NCBI RefSeq assembly: GCF_023205015.1
Contig: NZ_CP096258.1
Location: forward strand, 1,426,001 to 1,490,000
Direction of reading: 5' to 3'
Length of the DNA: 64,000 nucleotides
Origin: Providencia rettgeri
GTDB taxonomy: Bacteria > Pseudomonadota > Gammaproteobacteria > Enterobacterales > Enterobacteriaceae
Shown here: one piece after another, positions 48,135-55,699 of the stretch
How the letters are laid out: every line of letters begins with the position of its first letter
How positions within the stretch are numbered: the stretch's first letter is position 1
Program-made: the position numbers and the translations under genes
Notes under the pieces: model-generated
Told to the model about the DNA's origin: nothing
Database searches by the model: none
The model's input: only the letters and a program-made list of their open reading frames with translations

Positions 48135-48824
48135 TTATAAAGATGCATTATTTACACTTTCATTGAGTATCAAAGCGTCTTGTTTTAGTTTATCTTTTAA
48201 TACGGTAACTTTTTCTGAATGATGAGCTGGATTTTTAACTTGTGCTTGACCAGATAAAATCCCACCTTTTTTAATCGATAAACTGCTGTAATGGATAGTA
48301 CCGTGGATTTCTCCATTATTTTCAATACTGATAGTATCAGAGTGGCATTCACCTTCAATACGCCCATTTACCACCAGTTCTTTGCAGGTGATATTTCCTG
48401 TCACTTGGCCGTTTAACATGACTTTAACCGTATTATCTTTTCCGGTTATATTCCCAATGACTTTTCCATAGATATGCACTTGCTCATTAGAGGTTATATT
48501 TCCTTCAAAAACAACGTCCCTAGAGATAATTGTATTCGTTTTTTCTTCACTAATCGTTGGGGTTGATAGTGTGACTTGTTCTTCTATCTTTACAGTCACT
48601 TCAGGCTCATGACTTACCGAAGGGGGAGTCGCTGTAGGCGCGGGCTTGTTTTGTCTTTTGGTGAACATTTTACTTACCTTTTTTTGATTGAAGTGTACGA
48701 TCAAGAACAGTATTGATAATGCAAACGAAAATAAGGCGCTAGTTAAATAACTAAAGAACCACCCTATTAAAGTAAGAAACCAGAAGAAAAAACTTGTATT
48801 GAGAAAAAGATATGTTTTTTTCAT
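48135..48824 (-). CDS. ccmA: Membrane-anchored bactofilin (CcmA-like)
   Basis: A 229-residue protein. Two close hydrophobic segments (about 6-22 and 25-46) anchor it; a polar Pro/Thr/Glu linker follows; and from about residue 95 comes the polymer-forming bactofilin beta-helix (DUF583) with its repeated I-G-I / GNI-G rhythm (VFEGNITSNEQVHIYGKVIGNITG; INNGEIHGTIHYSSLSI). CcmA of Proteus mirabilis, a protein affecting cell shape and swarming, has this plan, hence the symbol. It is not part of the E. coli chiP-fur interval. Confidence 0.75.
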   Translation of the reverse strand: MKKTYLFLNTSFFFWFLTLIGWFFSYLTSALFSFALSILFLIVHFNQKKVSKMFTKRQNKPAPTATPPSVSHEPEVTVKIEEQVTLSTPTISEEKTNTIISRDVVFEGNITSNEQVHIYGKVIGNITGKDNTVKVMLNGQVTGNITCKELVVNGRIEGECHSDTISIENNGEIHGTIHYSSLSIKKGGILSGQAQVKNPAHHSEKVTVLKDKLKQDALILNESVNNASL

Positions 48825-49227
48825 CAGTTAATCTCTTACAAATTGCTAAAGTACTCAATAAGTTTAGCCAATAAATACAATTACACATTTAAATTGTACG
48901 TTAACTTTATGACTACATTTGAATCACTAACTCTCTAATTTAGAGTTAAAATTATAGTAAGGTAATTAAATAATTTTAAATAGTATGAAATGATAGAAAT
49001 CATCTATGATGTTATTTATATACCACATTGATTGGTAAAGCATAATTCTAGATAACAAATTATAATTATCCGTGAAATAATATAAAGATTTTGATTTGAA
49101 TTGCAACTATTAAGGTTTTTAATAAAATTCGTATTATCGGCGAGATCTAGTGGTAAATAGTTATGTTTAGGTTATTCACTAGGAATTATCACTAATAGAG
49201 TGTAAGAGTATCAATACTTAAAATAAA
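48825..49227. other. Spacer between bactofilin and fur
   Basis: About 400 bp, among the most AT-rich of the window, carrying the bactofilin promoter. A weak 6-bp inverted repeat (AACTCT/AGAGTT) near 48927 is the only structure noted; no gene was seen. Confidence 0.55.
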
Positions 49228-49260
49228 AAACCCCGATAAAATTGTTTTATCAGGGTTTTG
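49228..49260 (-). terminator. fur terminator
   Basis: AAAACCCCGATAAAA and TTTTATCAGGGTTTT pair with one mismatch around TTG. U-tracts exist in both directions; it is 45 bp past the fur stop. Confidence 0.85.
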
Positions 49261-49303
49261 GCATTTTTAACCATTACGTTTCATCAACGATGGTTGAATA
49301 CTG

Positions 49304-49753
49304 TTACTCTTTGGCTTCGTGTGCGTCAGCATTGTCACGGCAATCGCCATCTGCGCAATGACCATATAGATATAAACTATGGTTAGATAGTTTAATGCCA
49401 TGGCGAGCAGCGATATTTTTTTGGCGGGTTTCAATGGATTCGTCAGTAAACTCAATCACTTTTCCACAATCTAAACAGATTAAATGGTCATGGTGATGTT
49501 GCTGGGTTAATTCGAATACAGATTTACCACCCTCGAAGTTGTGACGGGTAACGATACCGGCATCATCAAATTGGTTCAATACGCGGTATACGGTTGCTAA
49601 CCCGATCTCTTCACCCATATCGATCAGCTTTTTATAGAGATCTTCCGCACTGACGTGGTGGCACTCAGGCTCTTGAAGTACTTCCAAAATTTTTAATCTT
49701 GGAAGAGTGACTTTGAGTCCAGCATTTTTCAATGCTTTATTGTTGTCTGTCAT
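49304..49753 (-). CDS. fur: Ferric uptake regulator Fur
   Basis: A 149-residue metalloregulator. The N-terminal winged helix contains LKVTLPRLKILEVLQ and GLATVYRVLNQFDDAGIV; the metal sites appear in the FELTQQHHHDHLICLDCGKVIEF segment (His cluster and CxxC), and a second Cys pair ends the protein (HCADGDCRD). It represses iron uptake genes with Fe(II). Following fldA on the same strand is the usual enterobacterial order. Confidence 0.97.
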   Translation of the reverse strand: MTDNNKALKNAGLKVTLPRLKILEVLQEPECHHVSAEDLYKKLIDMGEEIGLATVYRVLNQFDDAGIVTRHNFEGGKSVFELTQQHHHDHLICLDCGKVIEFTDESIETRQKNIAARHGIKLSNHSLYLYGHCADGDCRDNADAHEAKE

Positions 49754-50023
49754 GCGGGTTTTGTCCTGTATCTTAAATCATAAATTTAACAATAATGAGA
49801 CATTTTTAACATCAATACAGTTGTCTTCTAAACTGATTTACAATTATAGGCATGGAAAATAAAAATAGAAACCATGCATTGTCTCATTATTTTGATAATC
49901 TCGTGAGAACCTATCCTATTAGGATACCTTATCGGTTATTTTAGATTATGCCACTGGCTTAGATGATTCATTTTGTGCAAAACAGTGGCGTAACCTATGG
50001 GTAAGGGTTCTTTACATGACCTA

Positions 50024-50551
50024 TTAGCCTAAAATTTCAGCTAAAGACATTTCTTCAGAGATTTGTTTTACCCATGCATCAACACGTTCATCAGTTAGCT
50101 CAGGTTGACGATCTTCATCAATCGCTAAACCAATAAAGTGGTTGTCATCTGCCATGCCTTTGGATACTTCAAAGTGATAACCTTCAGTTGGCCAATGACC
50201 AACAATAACTGCACCACGAGGTTCGATAATATCGCGGATCGTACCCATTGCATCACAGAAATATTCAGCGTAGTCTTCTTGGTCTCCGCAACCAAATAAG
50301 GCGACAAGTTTACCTTCGAAATCAATTTCTTCGAGAGTAGGGAAGAAATCATCCCAATCACATTGGGCTTCACCATAATACCAAGTTGGAATACCGAGAA
50401 GTAGAATGTCAAAAGCTTCAATATCTTCTTTGCTACATTTTGCGATATCGTGAACTTCTGCTACATCTTTGCCTAATCTTTCTTGGATCATTTTGGCAAT
50501 ATTTTCTGTGTTACCTGTGTCACTTCCGAAGAAAATGCCTATGACTGCCAT
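50024..50551 (-). CDS. fldA: Flavodoxin 1
   Basis: A 175-residue electron carrier with one FMN. FFGSDTGNTENIAKMIQ is the phosphate-binding loop; GIPTWYYGEAQCDWDDF and FGCGDQEDYAEYFCDAMG are the two FMN-stacking loops of long-chain flavodoxins. It serves in radical-SAM and glycyl-radical activation (PflA, encoded in this window), biotin and methionine synthesis. Confidence 0.97.
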   Translation of the reverse strand: MAVIGIFFGSDTGNTENIAKMIQERLGKDVAEVHDIAKCSKEDIEAFDILLLGIPTWYYGEAQCDWDDFFPTLEEIDFEGKLVALFGCGDQEDYAEYFCDAMGTIRDIIEPRGAVIVGHWPTEGYHFEVSKGMADDNHFIGLAIDEDRQPELTDERVDAWVKQISEEMSLAEILG

Positions 50552-50705
50552 AAAGTGATTAACCTCTTGTTTTTCTAAGAGAGCTAGAGGTGATAACTCG
50601 CCTTCTAGAGCCCATTTAGAACGAAAATAGATAGAATATTACGCCTTATTTTGGCGAAAAAATGTTGCTAAGTCTGTCAAATTTGTGTGATTTACCAAGA
50701 TAACG

Positions 50706-50999
50706 CTATTTGAGTATTGATGTATCAACATGCTCAAGTTGTGACATTAAAATTTCTTCGATCAATTCACTACGGCTTATATTTTTATCTTCAGCTAACT
50801 GATTCAATACCGCGACAGCTTCTTCGTTCAGTTTCAATTCAACTCTGCGCAATCCTTTCACTTTATCTCGTTTCAGTTGGTTGCGTTTGTTGATCCTTAA
50901 TTGTTCATCCCGTGATAGCGGGCTTGTTTTAGGTCGCCCAGGCCTTCGTTCCTCAGCGAACAAATCTAGCGTAGTTCGGTCTGTTTGTTCTTTTGCCAT
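50706..50999 (-). CDS. ybfE: YbfE, LexA-regulated protein family
   Basis: A 97-residue basic protein whose start MAKEQTDRTTLDLFAEERRPGRPKTSPLSRDEQLRINKRNQLKRDKVKGLRRVELKLN agrees with E. coli YbfE; the C-terminal part (VAVLNQLAEDKNISRSELIEEIL) looks like a ribbon-helix-helix. It is upstream of fldA as in E. coli. No LexA box of the CTG-N10-CAG type is visible ahead of it here. Function unknown. Confidence 0.9.
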   Translation of the reverse strand: MAKEQTDRTTLDLFAEERRPGRPKTSPLSRDEQLRINKRNQLKRDKVKGLRRVELKLNEEAVAVLNQLAEDKNISRSELIEEILMSQLEHVDTSILK

Positions 51000-51124
51000 G
51001 TTTATAACTGCTAAAAGGGTGTGCCAGTAATTCAGCGCGCCATGATACCCTAGCTAATTCCCTTGTGCTATAGCTTCATCTATCATGATTTGGTTTAATT
51101 GGTTGTAAAATGAGCACTTTTAGT

Positions 51125-51161
51125 AAAAAAGCACCACTTGCCATAGACGTGATGCTTTTTT
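51125..51161. terminator. Terminator of the broken transporter gene
   Basis: AAAAAAGCACCAC and GTGATGCTTTTTT pair with one mismatch around an 11-base loop, 8 bp past the stop of the ABC transporter remnant. Confidence 0.78.
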
Positions 51162-51168
51162 ATCCATG

Positions 51169-51396
51169 TTATTGCGTTTGTTGGTACCATAAATTGGCGT
51201 ATAAGCCATTTGAGTTGAGTAAGTTTTCGTGAGTATCCATCTCGTGTACTTCTCCTTGGCAAATCACACATATCCTATCAGCGTGCATAATCGTATTTAG
51301 CCGATGAGCAATGCTAATGACGGTTCTTCCTTGAGTAATTAATGGCATATTTTCCATAATGGCGGCTTCTGACTCGTAATCTAAAGTCGAAGTGAT
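51169..51396 (-). pseudogene. C-terminal remnant of an RTX-type type I secretion ABC transporter
   Basis: The minus-strand frame reads TSTLDYESEAAIMENM, then QGRTVISIAHRLNTIMHADRICVICQGEVHE and a normal C-terminus. This is the part of an HlyB-like ATPase from the D-loop (usual DEATSALDYESE) through the H-loop His to the end. Upstream of TST the frame runs into prophage sequence (ITSTLD preceded by FK). So about 76 codons of a protein of about 700 residues are left; the rest should lie beyond the right end of the prophage if the insertion is simple. A functional terminator follows. Confidence 0.82.
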
Positions 51397-51432
51397 TTTG
51401 AATTTTGGATGTGTGAAATTAATCGTTTTACA
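51397..51432. other. attL: attL region (approximate)
   Basis: The host reading frame stops matching just before the codons for Thr-Ser-Thr-Leu-Asp, and the integrase gene ends at 51433. The crossover core should lie at or just left of this interval, perhaps around CACTTCGACTTTAGATTACG (51375-51394 region on the minus strand). The right copy is needed to fix it. Confidence 0.5.
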
Positions 51433-52479
51433 TCAGCCAGTTAAAAGTGTTAGATGCGGCTTTTGACTGGCTTCATTCTTCGACTGTGTCGAAATTGTGA
51501 CATGCTCACTATATTTGGTTAAATGCTGACCGCTAAAGTGTGCGTATTTCTGAACCATTTCTAGTGTTTCCCATCCACCCATTTCTTTTAATACCATCAG
51601 CGGAGTTCCACTTTGTGCGTGCCAACTTGCCCATGTATGTCTGAGGTCGTGAAAAGTGAAATCAGTTATGCCAGAATCATCCAATGCTTGGTAATAGCAT
51701 TCACGATAATAGTTACTCCTTCGCTTTCCTTCGTTGGAAAATACATAGTCGCCATCCTTTTCAATTCCATTTAGAATTTCAATGGCCACATCATTTAGCG
51801 GAACCGGTCTAGCTCGTCCTGACTTTGCATTATCGGCTGTTACATGAGCAACTCTTCTAACTAGGTCTACACTTTTCCATTTAAGCGATAATATCTCGCT
51901 TTTTCTCATACCCGTTAAAATAGCAATGGAAACAAAATCCTTCATCCACTTAACTTTGATGTTAGACAGTAGTAGTTCAGCTTCCCACTTTTCTAGCCAT
52001 CGAACCCTAACAGTGGGCTCTTTCATTCGTGGTATATAGGATGACTTGGTTAACCATCCCATTTTGTGCGCTAGTGAAAAAGCTCTTAGAATAAATGAGC
52101 GATATCTATTCTTTGTTGCACTTGTTAACTTACGCTTAGTAATGGGGCTATAATCCGGTATTGCATTTGCAATATCATCACTAGTGATTGATGAGAGCTT
52201 TTTTCCACCTAAAATAGCGATAAAATACTTAGAGTAAGCTTGCTTAGTTTTAAAGCTTGTTTGCCCCTTGGCATCTTTAAGAGCCAAAATGATTGCATCC
52301 TCAAATATCCGATCTGGTTGCTTCTCAAGCTTATCCTGCTGCCACAGGTCATGCTTTAGTTTGTCGTGATATTCTTGTGCTTTTATTTTGTCTGAGGTGC
52401 CAGTAGAGCGTCTAATTCTCTCGCCAGTTGGGGTGGATACATCGACCCAATACTTGCTGCCTCTTTTGTATATTGGCAT
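51433..52479 (-). CDS. int: Phage tyrosine integrase
   Basis: A 348-residue tyrosine recombinase. The N-terminus MPIYKRGSKYWVDV with STPTGERIRRSTGT is the arm-binding type of Rac/P2-like integrases; SAM-like core binding follows. Catalytic residues: Arg192 (TGMRKSEIL), Lys219 region, His277 and Arg280 (HDLRHTW), Trp303 (GGW) and Tyr312 (QKYAHFS). All are present, so the enzyme may be active. Its 5' end overlaps the excisionase gene by 97 bp. Confidence 0.95.
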   Translation of the reverse strand: MPIYKRGSKYWVDVSTPTGERIRRSTGTSDKIKAQEYHDKLKHDLWQQDKLEKQPDRIFEDAIILALKDAKGQTSFKTKQAYSKYFIAILGGKKLSSITSDDIANAIPDYSPITKRKLTSATKNRYRSFILRAFSLAHKMGWLTKSSYIPRMKEPTVRVRWLEKWEAELLLSNIKVKWMKDFVSIAILTGMRKSEILSLKWKSVDLVRRVAHVTADNAKSGRARPVPLNDVAIEILNGIEKDGDYVFSNEGKRRSNYYRECYYQALDDSGITDFTFHDLRHTWASWHAQSGTPLMVLKEMGGWETLEMVQKYAHFSGQHLTKYSEHVTISTQSKNEASQKPHLTLLTG

Positions 52480-52691
52480 TTGGTTTTCCTCTTACTACCG
52501 ACCAAAGCCAGCCGATAGACATTATTGTCGTTAAACTGCGCCTGTTCAAACTTTTTCAGGCTTTCCTTGTTTGCACGCCATGAGACGCCGACTTTAAACA
52601 TATAATATTTCGATGGCTTTCTATAGATAGTGCCTTTTGATAGATTCAATAGCTTTGAATATTCTTCGACAGTGTAATATTGGTCATCCAC
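52383..52691 (-). CDS. xis: Probable excisionase
   Basis: A 102-residue basic protein. Residues 1-50 (YYTVEEYSKLLNLSKGTIYRKPSKYYMFKVGVSWRANKESLKKFE) form the MerR-like winged helix usual for phage excisionases. The rest is basic and less ordered. It directly precedes int and overlaps it, as xis genes do. The identity rests on fold pattern and position. Confidence 0.72.
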   Translation of the reverse strand: MDDQYYTVEEYSKLLNLSKGTIYRKPSKYYMFKVGVSWRANKESLKKFEQAQFNDNNVYRLALVGSKRKTKCQYTKEAASIGSMYPPQLARELDALLAPQTK

Positions 52692-52908
52692 TATTAATCT
52701 CCTTATCGATAGAGTTGACGTAATAAGTCAACCACATAATCGGTGGGAATTTCTTGTGCTTTTCGCTGAGTGTTAATTGAAACTTTGGAAGGTAATCTTT
52801 GAGTATTGCTGTACTTTGTTTATCGCTGAGTTTTTTGAGTTGCTTTAATTTGTCACGGCATTCCCTTGCTATCTTTCGGCGTCCGTTTTCTAATATCTGT
52901 TCATTCAT
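52684..52908 (-). CDS. Hypothetical phage protein
   Basis: 74 residues, basic and largely helical (RRKIARECRDKLKQLKKLSDKQ). Not recognised. It overlaps the excisionase gene by 8 bp and the DUF4060 gene by 4 bp, which supports translation in the early operon. Confidence 0.6.
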   Translation of the reverse strand: MNEQILENGRRKIARECRDKLKQLKKLSDKQSTAILKDYLPKFQLTLSEKHKKFPPIMWLTYYVNSIDKEINSG

Positions 52909-53111
52909 ATCCTCTGCCTTTCATTTCTCATTGTTACCATATAAGACTTTTGACAGTTTTGAATTTCGACAGGGTAGATATTCTTTCCTATCTTTATTTT
53001 GTGATTAACGATTATACCTGTTCTACTGTGATTCTTTTTATGGGCTTCCAATGCCGCATTAATAGCAATCCTTTCTGTGGGCGTGACTTCGCCGCGAATT
53101 ATTAATTTCAT
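52905..53111 (-). CDS. DUF4060 family phage protein
   Basis: 68 residues. The start MKLIIRGEVTPTERIAINAALEAH and the closing PVEIQNCQKSYMVTM fit the DUF4060 family found in early regions of lambdoid phages, as I remember it. Function unknown. Short and tightly packed with its neighbours. Confidence 0.65.
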   Translation of the reverse strand: MKLIIRGEVTPTERIAINAALEAHKKNHSRTGIIVNHKIKIGKNIYPVEIQNCQKSYMVTMRNERQRI

Positions 53112-53118
53112 AATTCAC

Positions 53119-53664
53119 CTATGCTATTTTCCATTCATTTAATATTTGATTGCCGATATTTAATAAATAATTTCTATTTACAGTATTGATTACCCTGCGA
53201 GGGTTTATATAAGGCCGCCATATTAAAAACATCGAGCCTTTATTATTTCCATTAACTGGCTTTTTTGTTAACGCATTAATAAATGATATTCGACCTCCAG
53301 TAATTAATCTTACTTCGTCAACTGTTTCCAGCGCAGACTCATACCAGCCTACTGATGTATCATTAGGAATTAACATAACAACGGGCTGTAATTGTTTTTT
53401 ACATTGCTCAGCGGCTTTATTAATCCACGGCTGAATTTCACTGTACGGGGGATTCACCCAAATAGCGCCGTAACTTTCCCAGTCACAATTTAATGAGTCG
53501 TCTTTTTCGGTGAGGTAATGAGCACAAAGATGGTTATTTTTATCGGCGGCGGAATCTAAATAGAAAGCGAATTCAGCGTCCAATGCTGTAAATAAAGGTA
53601 GGGGAGTTTGCCATCTATCACGCAATTCCTTTGGTGTGTGGCTACCTCCGTAATCAGCTTTCAT
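53119..53664 (-). CDS. Phage DNA N6-adenine methyltransferase (Dam-type)
   Basis: A 181-residue enzyme of the phage Dam family. It has WQTPLPLFTALDAEFAFYLDSAADKNNHLC at the N-terminus and the catalytic NPPY in IWVNPPYSEIQPWI. Such enzymes modify adenine in phage DNA, protecting it from host restriction or adjusting replication. The frame is open four codons further (MIAR), but MKADYGGSHTP is the family-like start. It overlaps the preceding gene. Confidence 0.85.
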   Translation of the reverse strand: MKADYGGSHTPKELRDRWQTPLPLFTALDAEFAFYLDSAADKNNHLCAHYLTEKDDSLNCDWESYGAIWVNPPYSEIQPWINKAAEQCKKQLQPVVMLIPNDTSVGWYESALETVDEVRLITGGRISFINALTKKPVNGNNKGSMFLIWRPYINPRRVINTVNRNYLLNIGNQILNEWKIA

Positions 53665-53872
53665 CCTTGCTATCACTTATATTAAAAGGTAATCCATCCG
53701 CTTCCATTGGCTTTATGTGAGTAAACGTACATGGAATAATTAAACCACCGAACTCTTGAGCAAACATCAATGCTTGCTTTGTTTGCAGTAAAACATATTG
53801 TTTTGGTAATGCTATTTGATAAGTAACGCCATCAATTAATACTAGTGTCGTCATTGCTTGAACTTGATTCAT
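53654..53872 (-). CDS. Hypothetical phage protein
   Basis: 72 residues. It looks like a small beta-rich domain (TTLVLIDGVTYQIALPKQYVLLQTKQA) with an acidic tail. Not recognised. It overlaps both neighbours (11-23 bp on one side, about 41 bp on the other), as is normal in the packed early operon. Confidence 0.6.
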   Translation of the reverse strand: MNQVQAMTTLVLIDGVTYQIALPKQYVLLQTKQALMFAQEFGGLIIPCTFTHIKPMEADGLPFNISDSKDES

Positions 53873-54071
53873 TAATTAACTCCCAATATTCACAAGTATT
53901 TTTCTTAATAATCCCACCCGCTTCCAAGTGACCAATCACACAACTAACCTGACTCCTTGAATAATCAGGGCTGCATAAGTGATATAGCTCGTCTGTGGTA
54001 AGCTGATTGCATTGAAGAACTCCTATTATTCTCTCTCTTAATTTATCCATTCTCTCATCACCTAACCACAA
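53832..54071 (-). CDS. Small winged-helix-like phage protein
   Basis: Up to 79 residues; an internal Met at residue 8 may be the start. RERIIGVLQCNQLTTDELYHL followed by YSRSQVSCVIGHLEAGGIIKKN resembles a winged helix with a recognition helix and a wing, so DNA binding is possible. Not assigned to a family. Confidence 0.55.
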   Translation of the reverse strand: MWLGDERMDKLRERIIGVLQCNQLTTDELYHLCSPDYSRSQVSCVIGHLEAGGIIKKNTCEYWELINESSSSNDDTSIN

Positions 54072-54205
54072 ACTATTTCAACATCCCGCACCTGCATTAT
54101 CTGCATAGCACGACTCTCGCATTCTTGCTGTGTGTATATTTGCTCAGATACAGGCACAGCAGAACCCTGTATTAGCATGAGTAATACATATCCGATTATT
54201 TGCAT
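54062..54205 (-). CDS. Small secreted phage protein (47 residues)
   Basis: Reads MQIIGYVLLMLIQGSAVPVS, EQIYTQQECESRAMQIM and VRDVEIVCG. A short hydrophobic leader, then a polar part with two cysteines (QEC and IVC), recalls the DUF1482-type small phage proteins. It fills the gap between two other genes and overlaps the downstream one by 10 bp. It has no strong ribosome site (AACAACA). Confidence 0.5.
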   Translation of the reverse strand: MQIIGYVLLMLIQGSAVPVSEQIYTQQECESRAMQIMQVRDVEIVCG

Positions 54206-54211
54206 TGTTGT

Positions 54212-54502
54212 TTAATCTAATTTATAGAGTGGAATATTTATTGAGCCTGATTGCTCGGCGTTAATATGAGTGAATCCATGCTGATTGATATAATTAATAC
54301 CATTTGATTCCATATAACCAACAGGCTCCAAGTTATTAATTAAACTCTCGCGTGATGCTTGCCAGCTAATCCACATTAAATCAATGTCACGGTCAGCGTA
54401 ATTTAATCCGTTATTTGCGCGTTTAAGTTTTGATTCAAATTCTGACGGGTCGCTAAGTTTCTTTATTGTTTCTTCAAATTGCTGCCTTGATTTATCCATC
54501 AC
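54212..54502 (-). CDS. Hypothetical phage protein
   Basis: 96 residues. The first half is helical and charged (SRQQFEETIKKLSDPSEFESKLKRA, then MWISWQASRESLINN), the second ends GSINIPLYKLD. Similar small proteins with a W-x-AS-RE segment are common in lambdoid early regions. Its start overlaps the preceding gene by 4 bp (ATGA). Confidence 0.62.
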   Translation of the reverse strand: MMDKSRQQFEETIKKLSDPSEFESKLKRANNGLNYADRDIDLMWISWQASRESLINNLEPVGYMESNGINYINQHGFTHINAEQSGSINIPLYKLD

Positions 54503-54780
54503 TCCACCTTTTTAGCTGAAAATACTGGCTCAAATTCACGCTCAACCTCAAATATCCCTAGGTATTCATCGTCAATCCAGAGCATAAATAAGCATGGAAA
54601 TCTGCTCTCCCATCCATCACAGTCATGGTGATAATATCCTGCGCATTCTTCAATGCATGAATCGAGGTCATCATCAGCACTGAAATTATGGTCATCTGGT
54701 AATTCATAACGGAGGTTGTTGGTAATTTCTGATGGGTCTTCATCTTTGCTGTCAGCTATGTAAAACTGAATTATTGCCAT
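54499..54780 (-). CDS. Hypothetical acidic phage protein
   Basis: 93 residues, strongly acidic (22 or more Asp/Glu). It contains a Cys/His-bearing stretch SCIEECAGYYHHDCDGWESRFPCLFMLWIDDEYLGIFEVER. Not recognised. The ribosome site AAGAGGAATGAATA precedes the ATG. Confidence 0.62.
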   Translation of the reverse strand: MAIIQFYIADSKDEDPSEITNNLRYELPDDHNFSADDDLDSCIEECAGYYHHDCDGWESRFPCLFMLWIDDEYLGIFEVEREFEPVFSAKKVE

Positions 54781-54889
54781 TATTCATTCCTCTTATCGCA
54801 TCTATTTAATCGATATGATTAAAATAATTCATCAATGTTTTTAATTTATGACCTATAGTTAATTTGAACTTTCTAATTATTTTTGTAGT

Positions 54890-54922
54890 CCTCGCCGATT
54901 CTCCCTGTGTCGGCATTTTTTT
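54890..54922. repeat. Hairpin element, copy 1
   Basis: On the plus strand CCTC-GCCGA-TTCTCCCTGTG-TCGGC is followed by ATTTTTTT, so it has the form of a rightward intrinsic terminator. It shares about three quarters of its bases, hairpin and T-run with the copy at 55008. Confidence 0.65.
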
Positions 54923-55007
54923 ATCTAGCTTCCTTGCTAAATTCCATGCCTTAACTATTCTTAAACTGCATACACAGATAAATTATAAGTTTCATTCCTG
55001 CACGTCC

Positions 55008-55037
55008 CCTTGCCGTCCTCTCTGTGGCGGCTTTTTT
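55008..55037. repeat. Hairpin element, copy 2
   Basis: CCTT-GCCG-TCCTCTCTGTGG-CGGC then TTTTTTATT. Same orientation, hairpin and T-run as copy 1, about 118 bp away. Confidence 0.65.
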
Positions 55038-55132
55038 ATTCATTGCATCCTTGCAAATATATCCATGGTTATATCCTTTGGTTAAATCACATAAATAGCG
55101 TGGCGTGGGTAGGGGAGCCCGATAGGAGCGAA

Positions 55133-55687
55133 TCACAAAGACTGGAAGGATGGCAGTAATTCACCTTCTTCTATTTTGTAATCCGCCCATTTACTGGCTA
55201 GTGTTTCAGGTATTGAAATCATTGAGGCGGCAGTTACAATTTCATTCGGCATCAGAAAAACATGCTCAGTTTCATTGTCATCATTAAGAGCGTATAGAAC
55301 GAAGAAGTCAGCGGTATCCTTTTGTTTGTTTATGCAATAACCCCATCTTGGGGCTGCATTTTTAATGCCTCTCCCTTGCTGTTTTCGCCTTATTCTTGAC
55401 GTTTTAACATCTATCGTTATATTTCCAATGGTGAAATCAATATCTGCTTGATACTTCAAGTCATTATTATCTATGGCTATTGGAACTGCCTTCTTAAACT
55501 TTTGCTCACCAATAACCGCTATTCTATCTGTAACTGAACCATATCTAGCTTTATCGCCAGTTACTGGATAATCCGCCTTCCTTAGCGTGCTATATACCGA
55601 TTGCCACGGCATACCTAGCTCCATGCCAACTAACTTAAGGTTTTTATGTCGAGAGTAACTTTCTATACATAATTGCGTATTATCCAT
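55133..55687 (-). CDS. Probable PD-(D/E)XK nuclease with N-terminal HTH
   Basis: 184 residues. The N-terminus (CIESYSRHKNLKLVGMELGMPWQSVYSTLRKADYPVTG) looks like a helix-turn-helix. The middle has EQKFKKAVPIAIDNNDLKYQADIDFTIGNITIDVKTSR, in which the Asp (ADIDF) and the DVK fit the D...(D/E)xK nuclease core, followed by a Lys/Arg-rich strand. It resembles PD-(D/E)XK enzymes of the intron-associated or phage recombination type. It follows ssb by 12 bp. Confidence 0.6.
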   Translation of the reverse strand: MDNTQLCIESYSRHKNLKLVGMELGMPWQSVYSTLRKADYPVTGDKARYGSVTDRIAVIGEQKFKKAVPIAIDNNDLKYQADIDFTIGNITIDVKTSRIRRKQQGRGIKNAAPRWGYCINKQKDTADFFVLYALNDDNETEHVFLMPNEIVTAASMISIPETLASKWADYKIEEGELLPSFQSL

Positions 55688-55699
55688 TCTCGATTCCTT

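Larger units (their letters stand above)
54781..55132. other. Gap with two copies of a hairpin element
   Basis: About 350 bp without a confident gene. On the minus strand very small frames exist (MPTQGESARTTKIIRKFKLT..., 36 codons; MNKKAATERTARGRAGMKL..., 30 codons), each starting inside one of two related hairpins, listed separately. Their translation is unproven. Confidence 0.55.

Noticed and set aside
51000..51060. A LexA box upstream of ybfE
   Set aside because: CTG and CAG words there are 14 bases apart, not 10, and the centre does not fit.
51397..51432. Insertion of the prophage in a tRNA gene
   Set aside because: No cloverleaf or TTCGA-type T-loop is near the junction; the flank is a coding frame.
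54951..55136. A 61-codon minus-strand frame ahead of the PD-(D/E)XK gene
   Set aside because: Its first half is poor in composition and has no ribosome site; only an internal 30-codon part beginning at a hairpin could be translated.
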